Of a stretch of 64,000 nt of DNA, positions 49,688 through 59,425 are shown piece after piece. How positions within the stretch are numbered: position 1 is the stretch's first letter; each line of letters begins with the position of its first letter. This DNA comes from G965247475 sp965247475 (lineage in GTDB: Bacteria > Chloroflexota > UBA11872): contig OZ252016.1 in NCBI GenBank assembly GCA_965247475.1, forward strand, positions 1,736,001 through 1,800,000, written 5' to 3'. The translations under genes and the position numbers were made by a program. Under the pieces are notes generated by a model that made no database searches, was not told the origin of the DNA, and was given only the letters and a program-made list of their open reading frames with translations.

Positions 49688-52539
49688 CAACCCTGCTCCT
49701 CGCCGAACTTGACCGCTTCGCTCACCCGGATCTTGGCGAGCAACCACGCGCTGAGCGGAAACGCCGCGAGCACGACGGCGCCAAAGACCGCATAGATCTT
49801 CGCGATCTGATCCCAGGCGGTGATGATCACGAAGGGCGGCGTGTCGCCGAAGCGATCGGCGCTCAGCTGCATGAACGGGATGAACAGCGTGCCGGCGAGC
49901 GCTCCGATGCCGGTGCCCACGGCGACGCCCAGCACGATGAGAAAGCCATTCTCGAAGGCGTACAGGCCCACCAGCTGCCGCACGGAGAGTCCCATGGCGC
50001 GGAGGATGCCGAGCTGCTGCATGCGCCGCCGGAACGAGATGTAGGAATAGGTCACGAACCCCAAGAGCGTGAGCGCGGCGGCGACCAGAAAGCCGATGGA
50101 CAGGATGCCGAAGATGCCGATGCGGCTGGAATCGTCCCGCCCGGCGACGATCTCCGCGCGGGCGTCGTCGGCGGCGAACACCTTGAAGCGCTTGAGCAGC
50201 AAGGTGGATCGGAGCCCCGTCGCATTGGACTCGGGATCGGTGCGCGCCAATATGTCCCAGGGTGACTCGCCCACGTTGCGCTGCACGTAGTCGAGATTCA
50301 CGACGACGAACGGCCCGTCCTCCGGGAAGTGGGTTGGGAAGAGGTCGGTCCAGCCGGCAATGAAGAACTCCAGCTCCCGAACCCCGAACTCGAGCCGCAG
50401 CTGGTCGCCGATGGCCATTCCGAGCGAGTCGGCGAACAGCTCGCGCGACGCAATCAGCGCCTGCTCGTCGAGCGCGAGCTGATTCATGAGCGCGTTGAGC
50501 GGGTCCGGCGCATAGTCGTCCCGCCACCAGACGATGCGGGCAAAGTCGAGGGGATCGACGCCCAGCGCGACGACGTCGCGCCGCAGCGACTCGCCCGGCG
50601 CGCGGAAGCCGGCCTCGTTGTTGCCGCCCCCGCTGCGCCAGAGCCGCGCGACGCCGAGTATCTGCGGCACTTCCAGGTGGTTCTCGACCGGGAGCATGCT
50701 CCAGGCCTGCGAGACCTCATCGAACTCGCCGCCCTCCAGGAAGAAGGCGTCAGCCCCGACGCCATGCAACACGCGATCGTCGAGATTCTGGTCAAGCGTG
50801 GCCGCCATCGAGGCGCTGAAGGTCCCCAACGCGAGCGTGAGCATGAGCAGCAGGATCAGACGGGTGTACTGGCCGGGGTCGCGGGAGAGCTGGCGCAGGC
50901 CCAGGTGGGCGGCGACGCCCCAGAGCCGATCGCCGGCCCGGCTCAGGCCGGCGACGATCCACGGAAACACCCGCAGGAAAACCAAAGCGACGGCGAACAT
51001 GAACACGATCGGAACGACGATCAGCAACGGATCGGAGAACAGCTCGCCGCCATCGCCAAGCGCGAACAGCGTGTCCCGCTGGGCCAGCGTGACGTAGCCA
51101 TAGATCGACGCCGCCAGGAGCAGCAGGTCCACGAAGTAGCGCTGATACCAGGGTCGGCGGGTCTGGCGTGAGACCTCCTGCTTGTACGTGACGATGCTGT
51201 GGCGGGCGGCCCCGATGGCCGGCAGCAACGTGGCCAGGATGGCGAGCGCGGCCGCTCCGCCGGACCAGGCAAAGTGGATCGGAGCGATCTCGATTGGAAG
51301 CGGCTCGCGATTGGTGAACACCAAGAACGTGAAGGTCTTGCCGATCAGCTGGGCCAAGAACGAGCCGAGATAAGGGCCGGCGGCGGCGGCGATGCCGCCG
51401 AACAAGGCGCCCTCGAACACGTAGATGCCGATGATCTGCGGCGTCCCGACGCCGCGGCTCTTGAGAATCGCGATCTCGTTGCGCTGCCGATCCACCGCCA
51501 GCGTGGACGCGAGCCCGATGTAGTACAGGACGATCGCGACGATCGGGGCGCTGAAGATGATCAGCAGCAGCCGGAGCACGAACAGCCGTTGTTCGAAGTC
51601 GAAGAAGACCGGCTCCGGCGAACCCTCCAGCTTGGTGTTCGGATAGATCGCGTCGACGTTGATGCGGATGACCTGCAGGCCGCCGATGATGTTGCGGTAG
51701 TTCGCGGCCCGGATAGCGTCGAGATCGAAGTCGGCATACCAGGTCGCCTCGTGGAACTCCCACGGGAACTCGGCGACGAGGCCGTCGAGAAAGGCCTCGC
51801 GCTCGACGTAGATTCCGCCGTTGTCCAACGTCGCCTTGGGCCGGTACAGCCAGTAGTTGTCGCTGCTGTCGAGCGGCGCGATGCGGCCGACGATCTTGAT
51901 CGCGGCAACCAGCGTCTCGGCGGTGTCGGGATGGCGGAGACGGAGGCCGACGCGGTCTCCAAGCACGAGGCCCAGCCGGTCCATGGCCGCCGTGGTCATG
52001 GCGCCTTCGAGCAGGAGCACCGGTGCGCCGGTCGGCGCCAGCATGGTCGTGCGCTCGGCCACCGGCCGCCGCCCCTCGATGACGGCGGCGTTGTCAAAGA
52101 GGCCGTCCATGTTGAAGACGTAGCCGAAGTCGATGCGGCGGATAGAGTCGGCGTCCGCCTCGACTCCGGCGGGACTGAGATCGAGCAGCTGCCGCTTAGC
52201 GGTGGCCAGATAGCTGACCAGCTCGGTGGTGGGAAGGCCGACGGCGCTGGGGATCAGCTCGCGGAAGAAGCGGTCGAACGCGAGGTATTCCTCAGGCGGC
52301 GTGGGCACGTCGTCGTCGTCGTCGAAGTGCCGGATGAAGACACTCGAGGTTGGCTGCGCCTGCTGCTGGCCCCCTTCCCGAAGCTCGCGCTGCAGGAGCA
52401 GCCCGCTGATGCCCTCGGCGTAGAGTGGCACGGCGGCGACCAGTGTGACGGCCACGAGCAACCCGAGGACCGCAGTGCTAACCAGCGCGCGGTTGTTGAC
52501 CAGGCGCTTGAGTACCAGCCGGACGATGGCGAGTGGCAC
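49687..52539 (-). CDS. ABC exporter permease, FtsX/MacB type
   Basis: The 950-residue permease has an N-terminal membrane helix (residues 19-42), a large extracytoplasmic MacB_PCD-like domain, and membrane segments near 325-347 and in the middle. The second FtsX block is at the end: FLVAAALTLLGFVTYSYISF, then RRMQQLGILRAMGLSVRQLVGLYAFENGF. This duplicated FtsX layout makes one long permease do the job of two subunits. It lies 33 bases after the adaptor gene and overlaps the next ATPase start by one base. Cargo unknown: MacAB-like machines move toxins, lipoproteins or peptides, or transduce force in the envelope. Confidence 0.88.
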   Translation of the reverse strand: MPLAIVRLVLKRLVNNRALVSTAVLGLLVAVTLVAAVPLYAEGISGLLLQRELREGGQQQAQPTSSVFIRHFDDDDDVPTPPEEYLAFDRFFRELIPSAVGLPTTELVSYLATAKRQLLDLSPAGVEADADSIRRIDFGYVFNMDGLFDNAAVIEGRRPVAERTTMLAPTGAPVLLLEGAMTTAAMDRLGLVLGDRVGLRLRHPDTAETLVAAIKIVGRIAPLDSSDNYWLYRPKATLDNGGIYVEREAFLDGLVAEFPWEFHEATWYADFDLDAIRAANYRNIIGGLQVIRINVDAIYPNTKLEGSPEPVFFDFEQRLFVLRLLLIIFSAPIVAIVLYYIGLASTLAVDRQRNEIAILKSRGVGTPQIIGIYVFEGALFGGIAAAAGPYLGSFLAQLIGKTFTFLVFTNREPLPIEIAPIHFAWSGGAAALAILATLLPAIGAARHSIVTYKQEVSRQTRRPWYQRYFVDLLLLAASIYGYVTLAQRDTLFALGDGGELFSDPLLIVVPIVFMFAVALVFLRVFPWIVAGLSRAGDRLWGVAAHLGLRQLSRDPGQYTRLILLLMLTLALGTFSASMAATLDQNLDDRVLHGVGADAFFLEGGEFDEVSQAWSMLPVENHLEVPQILGVARLWRSGGGNNEAGFRAPGESLRRDVVALGVDPLDFARIVWWRDDYAPDPLNALMNQLALDEQALIASRELFADSLGMAIGDQLRLEFGVRELEFFIAGWTDLFPTHFPEDGPFVVVNLDYVQRNVGESPWDILARTDPESNATGLRSTLLLKRFKVFAADDARAEIVAGRDDSSRIGIFGILSIGFLVAAALTLLGFVTYSYISFRRRMQQLGILRAMGLSVRQLVGLYAFENGFLIVLGVAVGTGIGALAGTLFIPFMQLSADRFGDTPPFVIITAWDQIAKIYAVFGAVVLAAFPLSAWLLAKIRVSEAVKFGEEQG

Positions 52540-52572
52540 GCGGTTGAATCCTGCGCCGGGCAGCCGGTCCGG

Positions 52573-55248
52573 CTAGGGCGAGGCGAAGATCGTCTGGCCC
52601 TCCTCCAGGCCGACGATCACTTCGATCTCGGTGTCGCTGGTGATGCCGGTTACCACGGGCAGACTCCGACGCTGCTCGTTGAGCACGGTCTCGACGAATG
52701 TGCGCTCGTTCAGGCTCTTGACGGCGGTGATGGGGATCTTGAGGACATCGTCCTTGGTCTGCAGCGTGATCGAGACCCGCGCGATCATGCCGAGCCGCAC
52801 CGCGGTGTCGCCCCAATCAACGCTCAAGGTGGCGAAGGGGATGCGCACGGTGCGGCCGGTCTGGCTGACGATGGAGTGCGGGATCGTCTCCACGGTGGCG
52901 GGAAACGTGACGCCAGGAAACGCGTCGAGCGTGACGTCCGCCACCTGACCAACCGCGAGCTTGGCCTGATCTTCGTTCGAGATCTGAACTTCGACCACGA
53001 GCTCGGCCGGGTCGGCGAGACCAACAACCTCCTCGAAGGCGCGGGCGGTCTTGCCGGGGCTCGCGTTCGTAAAGGTAATGACCCCGGCGAACGGCGCGAC
53101 GATGACGTGCTCGGACTGTTCGCGCTGCAGCGTCTCCAGCGCGATGGTGGCGCGCGCAAGATCGTTCTCCAGGATCTGCAGCTCGAAATCAGTGGCGGAC
53201 TCGCCGCGACGGAGACGCTCGAGTTGATCGTGCGCGTTCTCGGCATCCAGCTCGGCGGCGAGCAGGTTGCTGAGCGCGACCCGAAGGCGCGCGGTGGTGG
53301 GCGGATTGGTGAGGTCCTGCAGCCGGGCCTCCTTGGCGCGGACCTCGGCCAGCGCCGCATCCAGCCCGGCCTCGGCGGAGGGCTGCGCGTTTTCGCCCGC
53401 GGCGAGAATCGCCGATGCGCGGGCTTCGACGGCCTCCGCGTCGGAGCGACCGCCAACGAACCGTATGATATGCGCCTCAAGCCGTGCCGCTTCGGCGCCG
53501 GCGGCGACCGCGCGTGCGCCGATGGCGGCCTGCAACTCCGACGACGCGCTCGCCATCACGTCCGTGAGCCGCGCATCGGCCGCCACGAGGCGTGATTCCG
53601 CGACCGACAGATTCGCGGCCGCGGCCTCAAGCGAGAAGTCGCGATTCTGGAGAATCGCGGCGGTCTCGCGCTCGACCGCCACGGCGACCGTGCCGGACCC
53701 GACGAGCTGGGTCAACCGCGCCTGGGTCCCCTGGAGGGCCTGACGCGCGATGTTTCGATCGGCGAGGGCCTGGGCCACGTCGAGCTCGATGCTCACGACG
53801 AACTCACCGATGAGGCGGTCGATCGCCGCGGCCTCGGTCTGTCCCTCGAGCAGCGCGTCGAGTTCGTTCTGGACCAGCGTGAGCTCCGAGGTACGGCGCT
53901 CGACGCCCGCGCGAGCCGCGTCTATCTCCTCCGCGGTGGCGGGGCGGATGGCCTCGGCATGAATGCGCTGCGCGATCTGGAAGGCAATCACGGCCCTCTG
54001 CTTGGCCTGGTCGGACGCGCCGGAGTTGATTCGAAGCACGTCGTCGCGGCTGAGGCGGGCTATTTCGAGCTCGGCGTCGGCGTCGGCGCGTTGCCGCAGC
54101 GTCGGCCGATGGACCGTCAGGTGCAAATCGTTCAATGCCTCGGAGAGTTCGAGCTGCTTGGCCACCAGGCCGGATTTGGCCCGCTCGATGGCATCGACCG
54201 CACCAATTCGTGCCGCCGCCTCCGCGTTTGGTTGCGCCGCCCGCGCATCGGTCAGTTTGCGCTGGGCATCGGCGAGAGCCGCCCGGGCGGCCGAGACATC
54301 CACGATGGCGGTGTTCAGCCGTACCTGCGCGGTCGCACGCGCCGTGGCGCCGGCCATGGGGCCGTCGGACTCGAGCAGGCGTTGGTTCCGCATCGCCTCG
54401 GCAACCTGACGGCGGGCCTCCTCGACACTGACATTGGCCGACGCAATGTCCGTCGGCGTTCCCATGGTCGATCCCGGGGCGCCCAGACGGTCCGCCTCCC
54501 GCTGGGCCTCCATGGCCTCCTGGCGCGCCGCAGCTCGATCGGTGCGGAGCGTCGTCAACTCGGCCGCCGCCTGTGCCATGGCCTGCGCGGAGGTGGGCAC
54601 GCCGGCCGCCTGCAGGTCGGCGAGGACCCGTGTGGCGTCGGCGCCCGCCCGCAGGGCCCGAAATACCGCGGCCTCGGCCTCGGCGGCGTCCACGGCGACG
54701 ACTTTCTCCACCTCGTAGTCCGCCGGGTCCACGTCCAGCGCCTCGATCTGATCGTCGGTGGCGCGCGCGAGCAGCCGGGCGAGCTCGGTGGTCCGAACCT
54801 CTACGGCAAGCTCGGCGCTGGCCACCGCCTGATGGGCGGCCGCGCGCTCGTTCGCGGCGCGCTGCCGCGCGGCGTCGAGTCGGAGTTGCGCGCTGCTGGC
54901 AGCCTCGAGGGCGGCCGCGACGTCGGAGTCGAGGCGCCCGGTCTCGAGTTCGGCCAGCACATCCCCCTCGGCGACCTCGTCGCCGTCGCGCACGCGCAAC
55001 GACGCGATCGGCCCCTCCGTCTTGAAGAAGAGGTCGGTGCGACGGGCAGCCTCGACACGCGCCGAGCCGCGAATGGCCTCGACCAAAGGCCCACGCACGA
55101 CCGCGACCATCGGCCGCTGACGGATGGACTCGCGCCGGGAGATCAGCGTTGGGGTGGGCTCGACGGTCGCGATGAACCCGTCGCACGCAAGCGTGGCGAC
55201 GGCCGCGAGGGCCAAGAGTGCGAGACGCCGTGCGTGGCGGATGCGCAT
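52573..55248 (-). CDS. Lipoprotein membrane-fusion adaptor with a very long coiled coil
   Basis: This adaptor (HlyD/MacA family) links the FtsX permease to the cell surface. The start MRIRHARRLALLALAAVATLAC is a lipoprotein signal with lipobox Cys22; the longer upstream frame has no such signal. Residues of about 60-105 hold the first half of the lipoyl-like domain (FFKTEGPIASLRVRDGDEVAEG). An Ala/Arg/Glu-rich coiled-coil hairpin then runs from about 110 to 690, far longer than in MacA (which has some 370 residues in total). The second lipoyl half (HVIVAPFAGVITFTNASPGK), the beta-barrel and a final domain follow up to residue 891. It heads the four-gene minus-strand operon. Confidence 0.85.
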   Translation of the reverse strand: MRIRHARRLALLALAAVATLACDGFIATVEPTPTLISRRESIRQRPMVAVVRGPLVEAIRGSARVEAARRTDLFFKTEGPIASLRVRDGDEVAEGDVLAELETGRLDSDVAAALEAASSAQLRLDAARQRAANERAAAHQAVASAELAVEVRTTELARLLARATDDQIEALDVDPADYEVEKVVAVDAAEAEAAVFRALRAGADATRVLADLQAAGVPTSAQAMAQAAAELTTLRTDRAAARQEAMEAQREADRLGAPGSTMGTPTDIASANVSVEEARRQVAEAMRNQRLLESDGPMAGATARATAQVRLNTAIVDVSAARAALADAQRKLTDARAAQPNAEAAARIGAVDAIERAKSGLVAKQLELSEALNDLHLTVHRPTLRQRADADAELEIARLSRDDVLRINSGASDQAKQRAVIAFQIAQRIHAEAIRPATAEEIDAARAGVERRTSELTLVQNELDALLEGQTEAAAIDRLIGEFVVSIELDVAQALADRNIARQALQGTQARLTQLVGSGTVAVAVERETAAILQNRDFSLEAAAANLSVAESRLVAADARLTDVMASASSELQAAIGARAVAAGAEAARLEAHIIRFVGGRSDAEAVEARASAILAAGENAQPSAEAGLDAALAEVRAKEARLQDLTNPPTTARLRVALSNLLAAELDAENAHDQLERLRRGESATDFELQILENDLARATIALETLQREQSEHVIVAPFAGVITFTNASPGKTARAFEEVVGLADPAELVVEVQISNEDQAKLAVGQVADVTLDAFPGVTFPATVETIPHSIVSQTGRTVRIPFATLSVDWGDTAVRLGMIARVSITLQTKDDVLKIPITAVKSLNERTFVETVLNEQRRSLPVVTGITSDTEIEVIVGLEEGQTIFASP

Positions 55249-55512
55249 CAGGCTATTGTGGCGGATGGCGGCGCGCTGCCAAGCACGGAGCCGCGGGGAA
55301 TCGTTGCGGTCAAGCCGAGCCCCGACCCAAGTAGGCGGCGCCACGACCATCCATGACGGTCCGCGCGGCGCTTGAGCCGGGCTGGAGAGGGGCGGTCTCC
55401 TTCTGTAGATATGCCGGCACGGCACGGCTAAAGGGGTCTGCTAGACTCCGGCAAATCGCCGCATCCGCCGAGGCGTCCGGCACCCGCCAGGTTCCTTTCA
55501 CAGGGAAATTCT
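55249..55512. promoter_or_regulatory. Divergent promoter region between adaptor operon and ATP-grasp-like gene
   Basis: This 264-bp gap must hold the promoters of both divergent units. TAGACT at 55442-55447 is a possible plus-strand -10, but no good -35 matches it. No repeat and no further gene are seen. Confidence 0.35.
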
Positions 55513-56946
55513 TTGAGCGACCGAACCGAAGCGCCTCCGCGCGAGCGCTTGCGATTCATCAACGAGGGTGTGCCCGAGGGAGGCCTGCGCGGCTCGGCGG
55601 GCGACGCCCTTTCGTCGGCGCCCTGCCGCATTTCGCCGCAGCCGTTTCCGCTGCGCCCCGAGACGATCGCGCGTCTGGAGCAGATGGGCGGCGACCTGCT
55701 GGCATTCTATCGCGCCGCCAACCGCCTCTATCTGGACGCGGCGCGCGGCAACGCGCCGGCGTGGGTCGAGGACTATCTGGATCGGGGCAAGGGCGATCAG
55801 GTCCGCGATCTGGGGCGGCTGCGCCGCACCCGCACCCACCTACCCCGCATCATCCGACCTGACCTGATGGCGCTGGAGGACGGGTCGCTCCGAGCCACGG
55901 AGCTCGACGCGGTCCCGGGCGGGTTCGGGGCGCTGGCGGCGTTCAGCCAGCGCTACGCCGGGTTGGGGTTCAACGTGGTCGGCGGCGGCGACGGGATCGT
56001 GCGCGGCATGGCGGCGATGCTGCGCGATGCCGCCGGCAACGACGACCCGAACGTAGCAATCGTGGTATCGGCGGAATCGGCGGACTATCGCCCGGAGATG
56101 GAGTGGATCGCGGCCGCGCTACGAGACCACGGGTTGAATGCGCACCGGGTCGATCCGCGTGAGCTCGCGCTGGATGGAGAATCGATGCTGTTTCCGGGCG
56201 TCGGCGAGCACCACCGCGCCGACGTGGTCTATCGATTCTTCGAGCTCCACGACTTGCGGAACATCCCGAAGATGGAGCTGCTCTTCTACGCGCTCAAGCA
56301 CCGGTTGGTGATTGTGACGCCGCCGATCAAGACCTACCTCGAGGAGAAGCTGCTCTTCGCGCTGTTTCGCCATCCGGCGCTCGAGCACTTCTGGCGGGCG
56401 CAGCTCGCGGAGGACGTAGTCGCGCGGCTCGAATCGACGCTGCCGGAGACCTGGGTGCTGGACTCGCGGCCGCTTCCGCCTCACGCCGCGATCTGCCCCC
56501 CGATGGAGGCCGGCGGCAGGCGGATCCTGCGCTGGGACGACCTGCAGGACCTGACCCAGCGCGAGCGCCGGCTAGTGGCCAAGCCGTCTGGATACTCGGA
56601 ACTCGCCTGGGGCGCGCGCGGCGTGACGATCGGCCACGACGTGAGCGGCGATGTGTGGGCCACCACCGTGCGGCGCGCGCTGGATTCCTTCGACGGCAGC
56701 CCGTACGTGCTGCAGCACTTCTACCAGAGCCGGCGGGTGAACGTGCACTACTTCGACGTTGAGGCCGACGCTGTCCGCGATCTCGACGGCCGGGCGCGAA
56801 TCTCGCCGTTCTATTTTGTGGTCGGCGATAGGGCCGACCTGGCCGGCGTGCTGGTGACCGTGGTCCCGTCGCCGAACAAGATCATCCACGGCACGCCGGA
56901 GGCGGTGATGGCGCCGGCGATGCCCTCGGCCGACGCGCTGATCTGA
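55513..56946 (+). CDS. ATP-grasp-like protein of unknown function
   Basis: The 477-residue product has a part resembling circularly permuted ATP-grasp enzymes: ATELDAVPGGFGALAAFSQ, then VVYRFFELHDLRNIPKMELLFYALKH, VTPPIKTYLEEKLLFAL and the lysine-bearing RRLVAKPSGYSELAWGARGV, with HYFDVEADAV near the end. These resemble peptide or amide ligases of the glutathionylspermidine-synthase group, but I am not sure of the match. The start is TTG 55513 with AGGGA seven to eight bases upstream. It is divergent from the exporter adaptor and followed by a small membrane protein. Confidence 0.5.
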   Translation: MSDRTEAPPRERLRFINEGVPEGGLRGSAGDALSSAPCRISPQPFPLRPETIARLEQMGGDLLAFYRAANRLYLDAARGNAPAWVEDYLDRGKGDQVRDLGRLRRTRTHLPRIIRPDLMALEDGSLRATELDAVPGGFGALAAFSQRYAGLGFNVVGGGDGIVRGMAAMLRDAAGNDDPNVAIVVSAESADYRPEMEWIAAALRDHGLNAHRVDPRELALDGESMLFPGVGEHHRADVVYRFFELHDLRNIPKMELLFYALKHRLVIVTPPIKTYLEEKLLFALFRHPALEHFWRAQLAEDVVARLESTLPETWVLDSRPLPPHAAICPPMEAGGRRILRWDDLQDLTQRERRLVAKPSGYSELAWGARGVTIGHDVSGDVWATTVRRALDSFDGSPYVLQHFYQSRRVNVHYFDVEADAVRDLDGRARISPFYFVVGDRADLAGVLVTVVPSPNKIIHGTPEAVMAPAMPSADALI

Positions 56947-57053
56947 CGGTCGGATAGGCCCGAACTTGGTCGGCACGCCACATGGAGATTCCTCCGTGGC
57001 TCTGCCCGCGATGGAGGACAATCGGCCGACAGGCGGCGGCACCGAGGCGCGTG

Positions 57054-57272
57054 ATGGGTCGGCGAGCAATCGGGGCGGCGCTGATTGTGTTCGGCGTGGC
57101 GGCTTGGGTGGCGTACGGGATCCTGCACTATGGGATGGGACTCGACATCTCCCCGGTGCCGTTCCTCGCCTGGCATCTCGTGGGCGTGGTGCCAGGCGCG
57201 TACCTGTTCGGCGGCTCACTGATCGGGCATGCGGTGCGTAAGCTGATCCGCCGCCGTTCGAGCGTGGCCTAG
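57054..57272 (+). CDS. Small two-helix membrane protein
   Basis: A 72-residue product with hydrophobic segments at about 5-22 (AIGAALIVFGVAAWVAYG) and 33-55 (PFLAWHLVGVVPGAYLFGGS), ending in a basic RKLIRRRSS tail. No family recognised. Start ATG 57054 sits in GTGATGG; the frame is open further upstream. Its stop overlaps the convergent siroheme-synthase stop by 4 bp. Confidence 0.55.
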   Translation: MGRRAIGAALIVFGVAAWVAYGILHYGMGLDISPVPFLAWHLVGVVPGAYLFGGSLIGHAVRKLIRRRSSVA

Positions 57273-57919
57273 GACGCGTCCGGCAGCCGACTCTCAATCA
57301 GCTTGCGGGCGGCGTCCGGCCCGTCGCTCCGGAGGACGCGATCGAGGCCGTCCGCGCGGAGGCCGCGCCAAAGGCGCTCGCGGTCGGCCGGTTTGTCGAT
57401 GCGTGACTTCACGAGCGCACGCCATCCAACGTAGTGCGCCAGGTGCTCCCGGATCTCCGGGCCGAAGCTCTCGGCAACACGGCCCTTGAGCGCCGCGGCG
57501 AACGCCGGGCTGGCGCCGCCGGTGCTGATCGCCAGCGACACATCGCCGTGCCGAACGTAGGCGGTCCCAAAAAAGTCCGAGCGCCCCGGAACGTCAATGA
57601 CGCACACGGGCATCCCGCGAGCTCGCGCGTCGCGCTCGGCGCTCCGGTCGAGCGTCACATCGCCGGTACCGATGATCGCGATCCAGTGCGGGCTCAGGTG
57701 GCGGTCGGCGTAGGTCCGCCGGACGAGCACGATCCGGCCATCAGCCGCCAGCGCATCGAGGCGAGGGTCGAAGTGCAAATCCGGGGGCGCGACCACGGTG
57801 GTTTCGATCCCAAAATCAACCAGCGCCAGGGTCTTGAAATAGGCGGCCTCGCCGCCGCCCACCACCACCGCGGAACGGCCGTCCAGATTGAGGGCGACCG
57901 GGAGGTAGGTGCTGGCCAT
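57269..57919 (-). CDS. Siroheme synthase, precorrin-2 dehydrogenase (Met8p/CysG N-terminal type)
   Basis: This enzyme oxidises precorrin-2 and inserts iron to make siroheme. The 216-residue product has PVALNLDGRSAVVVGGGEAA for NAD binding, then DGRIVLVRRTYADRHLS and VSLAISTGGASPAFAAALK with the catalytic-type Ser/Asp region. Its start overlaps the hemA stop by one base, a well-known hemA neighbour. No methyltransferase (cobA) or hemBCD is present in the window. Confidence 0.86.
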   Translation of the reverse strand: MASTYLPVALNLDGRSAVVVGGGEAAYFKTLALVDFGIETTVVAPPDLHFDPRLDALAADGRIVLVRRTYADRHLSPHWIAIIGTGDVTLDRSAERDARARGMPVCVIDVPGRSDFFGTAYVRHGDVSLAISTGGASPAFAAALKGRVAESFGPEIREHLAHYVGWRALVKSRIDKPADRERLWRGLRADGLDRVLRSDGPDAARKLIESRLPDAS

Positions 57920-59190
57920 CAGCCTCGGGAGTCGGCGTCGGGCGCGTCGGGATCGCGGTCGAGGCCGAACAGACGTGAAAGGGCGCCGGCCAGATCCGAT
58001 CCGTGCACCGGGTCTCGCAGGCTGCGAAGCGGCCGGTGCAGCGTGGTCTTGAGGATGGACTTGGTGATGCGCTCGACCAACTCTCGCTCGTCGGAGTCGA
58101 GCCGGCGCAGCCGGGATTCGAACTTCTCCAGTTCCTCGCGGCGCACCCGCTCGAGGTGATCCTGAATCGCGCGCGCCGCCGTAACGGCCGCACGGCCGGC
58201 CAGCCATTCGGTCGTGGCGGCGACTTCCTCCCGGAGCAGACGCTCGGCGGCCGGGGCCGCCGCTCGACGCGCGGCCATCTCGCCGTCGACCTCGCGGACG
58301 ATCTCGGACAGACCGTGGAGCGTGACATTGGGCGGCGGCGGTCCGTACGTCACCGGCGGTGAGGAGAGATCGCAGACGCAAACGCCGCGTGCTCCCGCAA
58401 GACCCGCAAGCGGCACCAATGCGGGGGCCCCGGCCACGGCGATCATGATGAGGCGGTGCGCCCCGAGCGCGGACTCGAGATCTTCGAGATCGATCGCCGC
58501 AGCTTCGATGGCGCCAGCGAGCGCCTCGGCGCCGGCGCGCGTGCGATTGGCGATCGTGACGCGCCCCAGCCCCCGATGGCCGGCCATCTTCGCGATGCGG
58601 CGCGCGACCGCGCCGGCGCCGATCAGCAGGAGGGGCTGGCCCGCGAGATCGCCAAGGGTCCGCTCCGCCGCGCGAAGCGCCGCGGCCGCATAGGAGCCGA
58701 CGCCGGTGGCCAGACCGGTCTCGCGGCGCACTCGGCGGCCGGCGCGCACCGCACTGCGCGACACGTGGCCAAGGATGGGACCAAGGGTCCCGGCCTCGGC
58801 GGCGGACTGCGCCGCGGCGCGAACCTGACCGAGAATCTCGGACTCACCCAGCACGGCCGAATCGAGACCGCCGGCAACGCGGAACAGATGCTCCACCGCA
58901 CGCTCGGCCGTCCGGACCTCGGGCGCGTCGAACACGCCGGGCGACCGCGGCGAGACGATGCGGCGGAACGCGCCGATGACGTATTCGGGGTCGTCGGCGG
59001 TCCCATAGAGCTCGATCCGATTGCAGGTGGTGAGGATGAGAGCTTCGGACAGATCGCCGTTCAGGCCGCGCAGCGCGCCGGGCCGTACGGCCGCGTCCAT
59101 CACCGCTTCGGGCGCGTCCACCAGCCCGGTGACGCCGACCTCGACGATCGACTCAAGCGGCGTTGCGCCGCCAGGCGCGTGACGACTCAT
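57919..59190 (-). CDS. hemA: Glutamyl-tRNA reductase
   Basis: HemA makes glutamate-1-semialdehyde, the first step of C5 tetrapyrrole synthesis. The product has the catalytic Cys in LILTTCNRIELYG, LFRVAGGLDSAVLGESEILGQVR, the NADPH site LLLIGAGAVARRIAKM and the C-terminal dimerisation helix. ATG 59190 has GAGGGTGG-type sites before it; the frame is open up to 59241. The usual N-terminal HRTAPVxxRE motif is not recognisable here, so the first 50 residues are divergent. Length is 423. Confidence 0.9.
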   Translation of the reverse strand: MSRHAPGGATPLESIVEVGVTGLVDAPEAVMDAAVRPGALRGLNGDLSEALILTTCNRIELYGTADDPEYVIGAFRRIVSPRSPGVFDAPEVRTAERAVEHLFRVAGGLDSAVLGESEILGQVRAAAQSAAEAGTLGPILGHVSRSAVRAGRRVRRETGLATGVGSYAAAALRAAERTLGDLAGQPLLLIGAGAVARRIAKMAGHRGLGRVTIANRTRAGAEALAGAIEAAAIDLEDLESALGAHRLIMIAVAGAPALVPLAGLAGARGVCVCDLSSPPVTYGPPPPNVTLHGLSEIVREVDGEMAARRAAAPAAERLLREEVAATTEWLAGRAAVTAARAIQDHLERVRREELEKFESRLRRLDSDERELVERITKSILKTTLHRPLRSLRDPVHGSDLAGALSRLFGLDRDPDAPDADSRG

Positions 59191-59425
59191 CGCCACCCTC
59201 GGCGCCGGGCCGGCCGCGCCGCCGTGTGAACGGCGGCGCACCCCGACCGGGGCCGCTCGGTCACGACCGAACCGAAACGCATCGTGTCTTCAACATCCCC
59301 CGAGACGCACTCCGCCCCTCTATGGTGCGCTCCCGCCCGCGCCGACGAAAAGCCGAATCGATTCGGGACGCGCTCGGCACGCGTGAGGGAGAATGCACGG
59401 AACGCCCGCGAGCAAGGGATTATCG

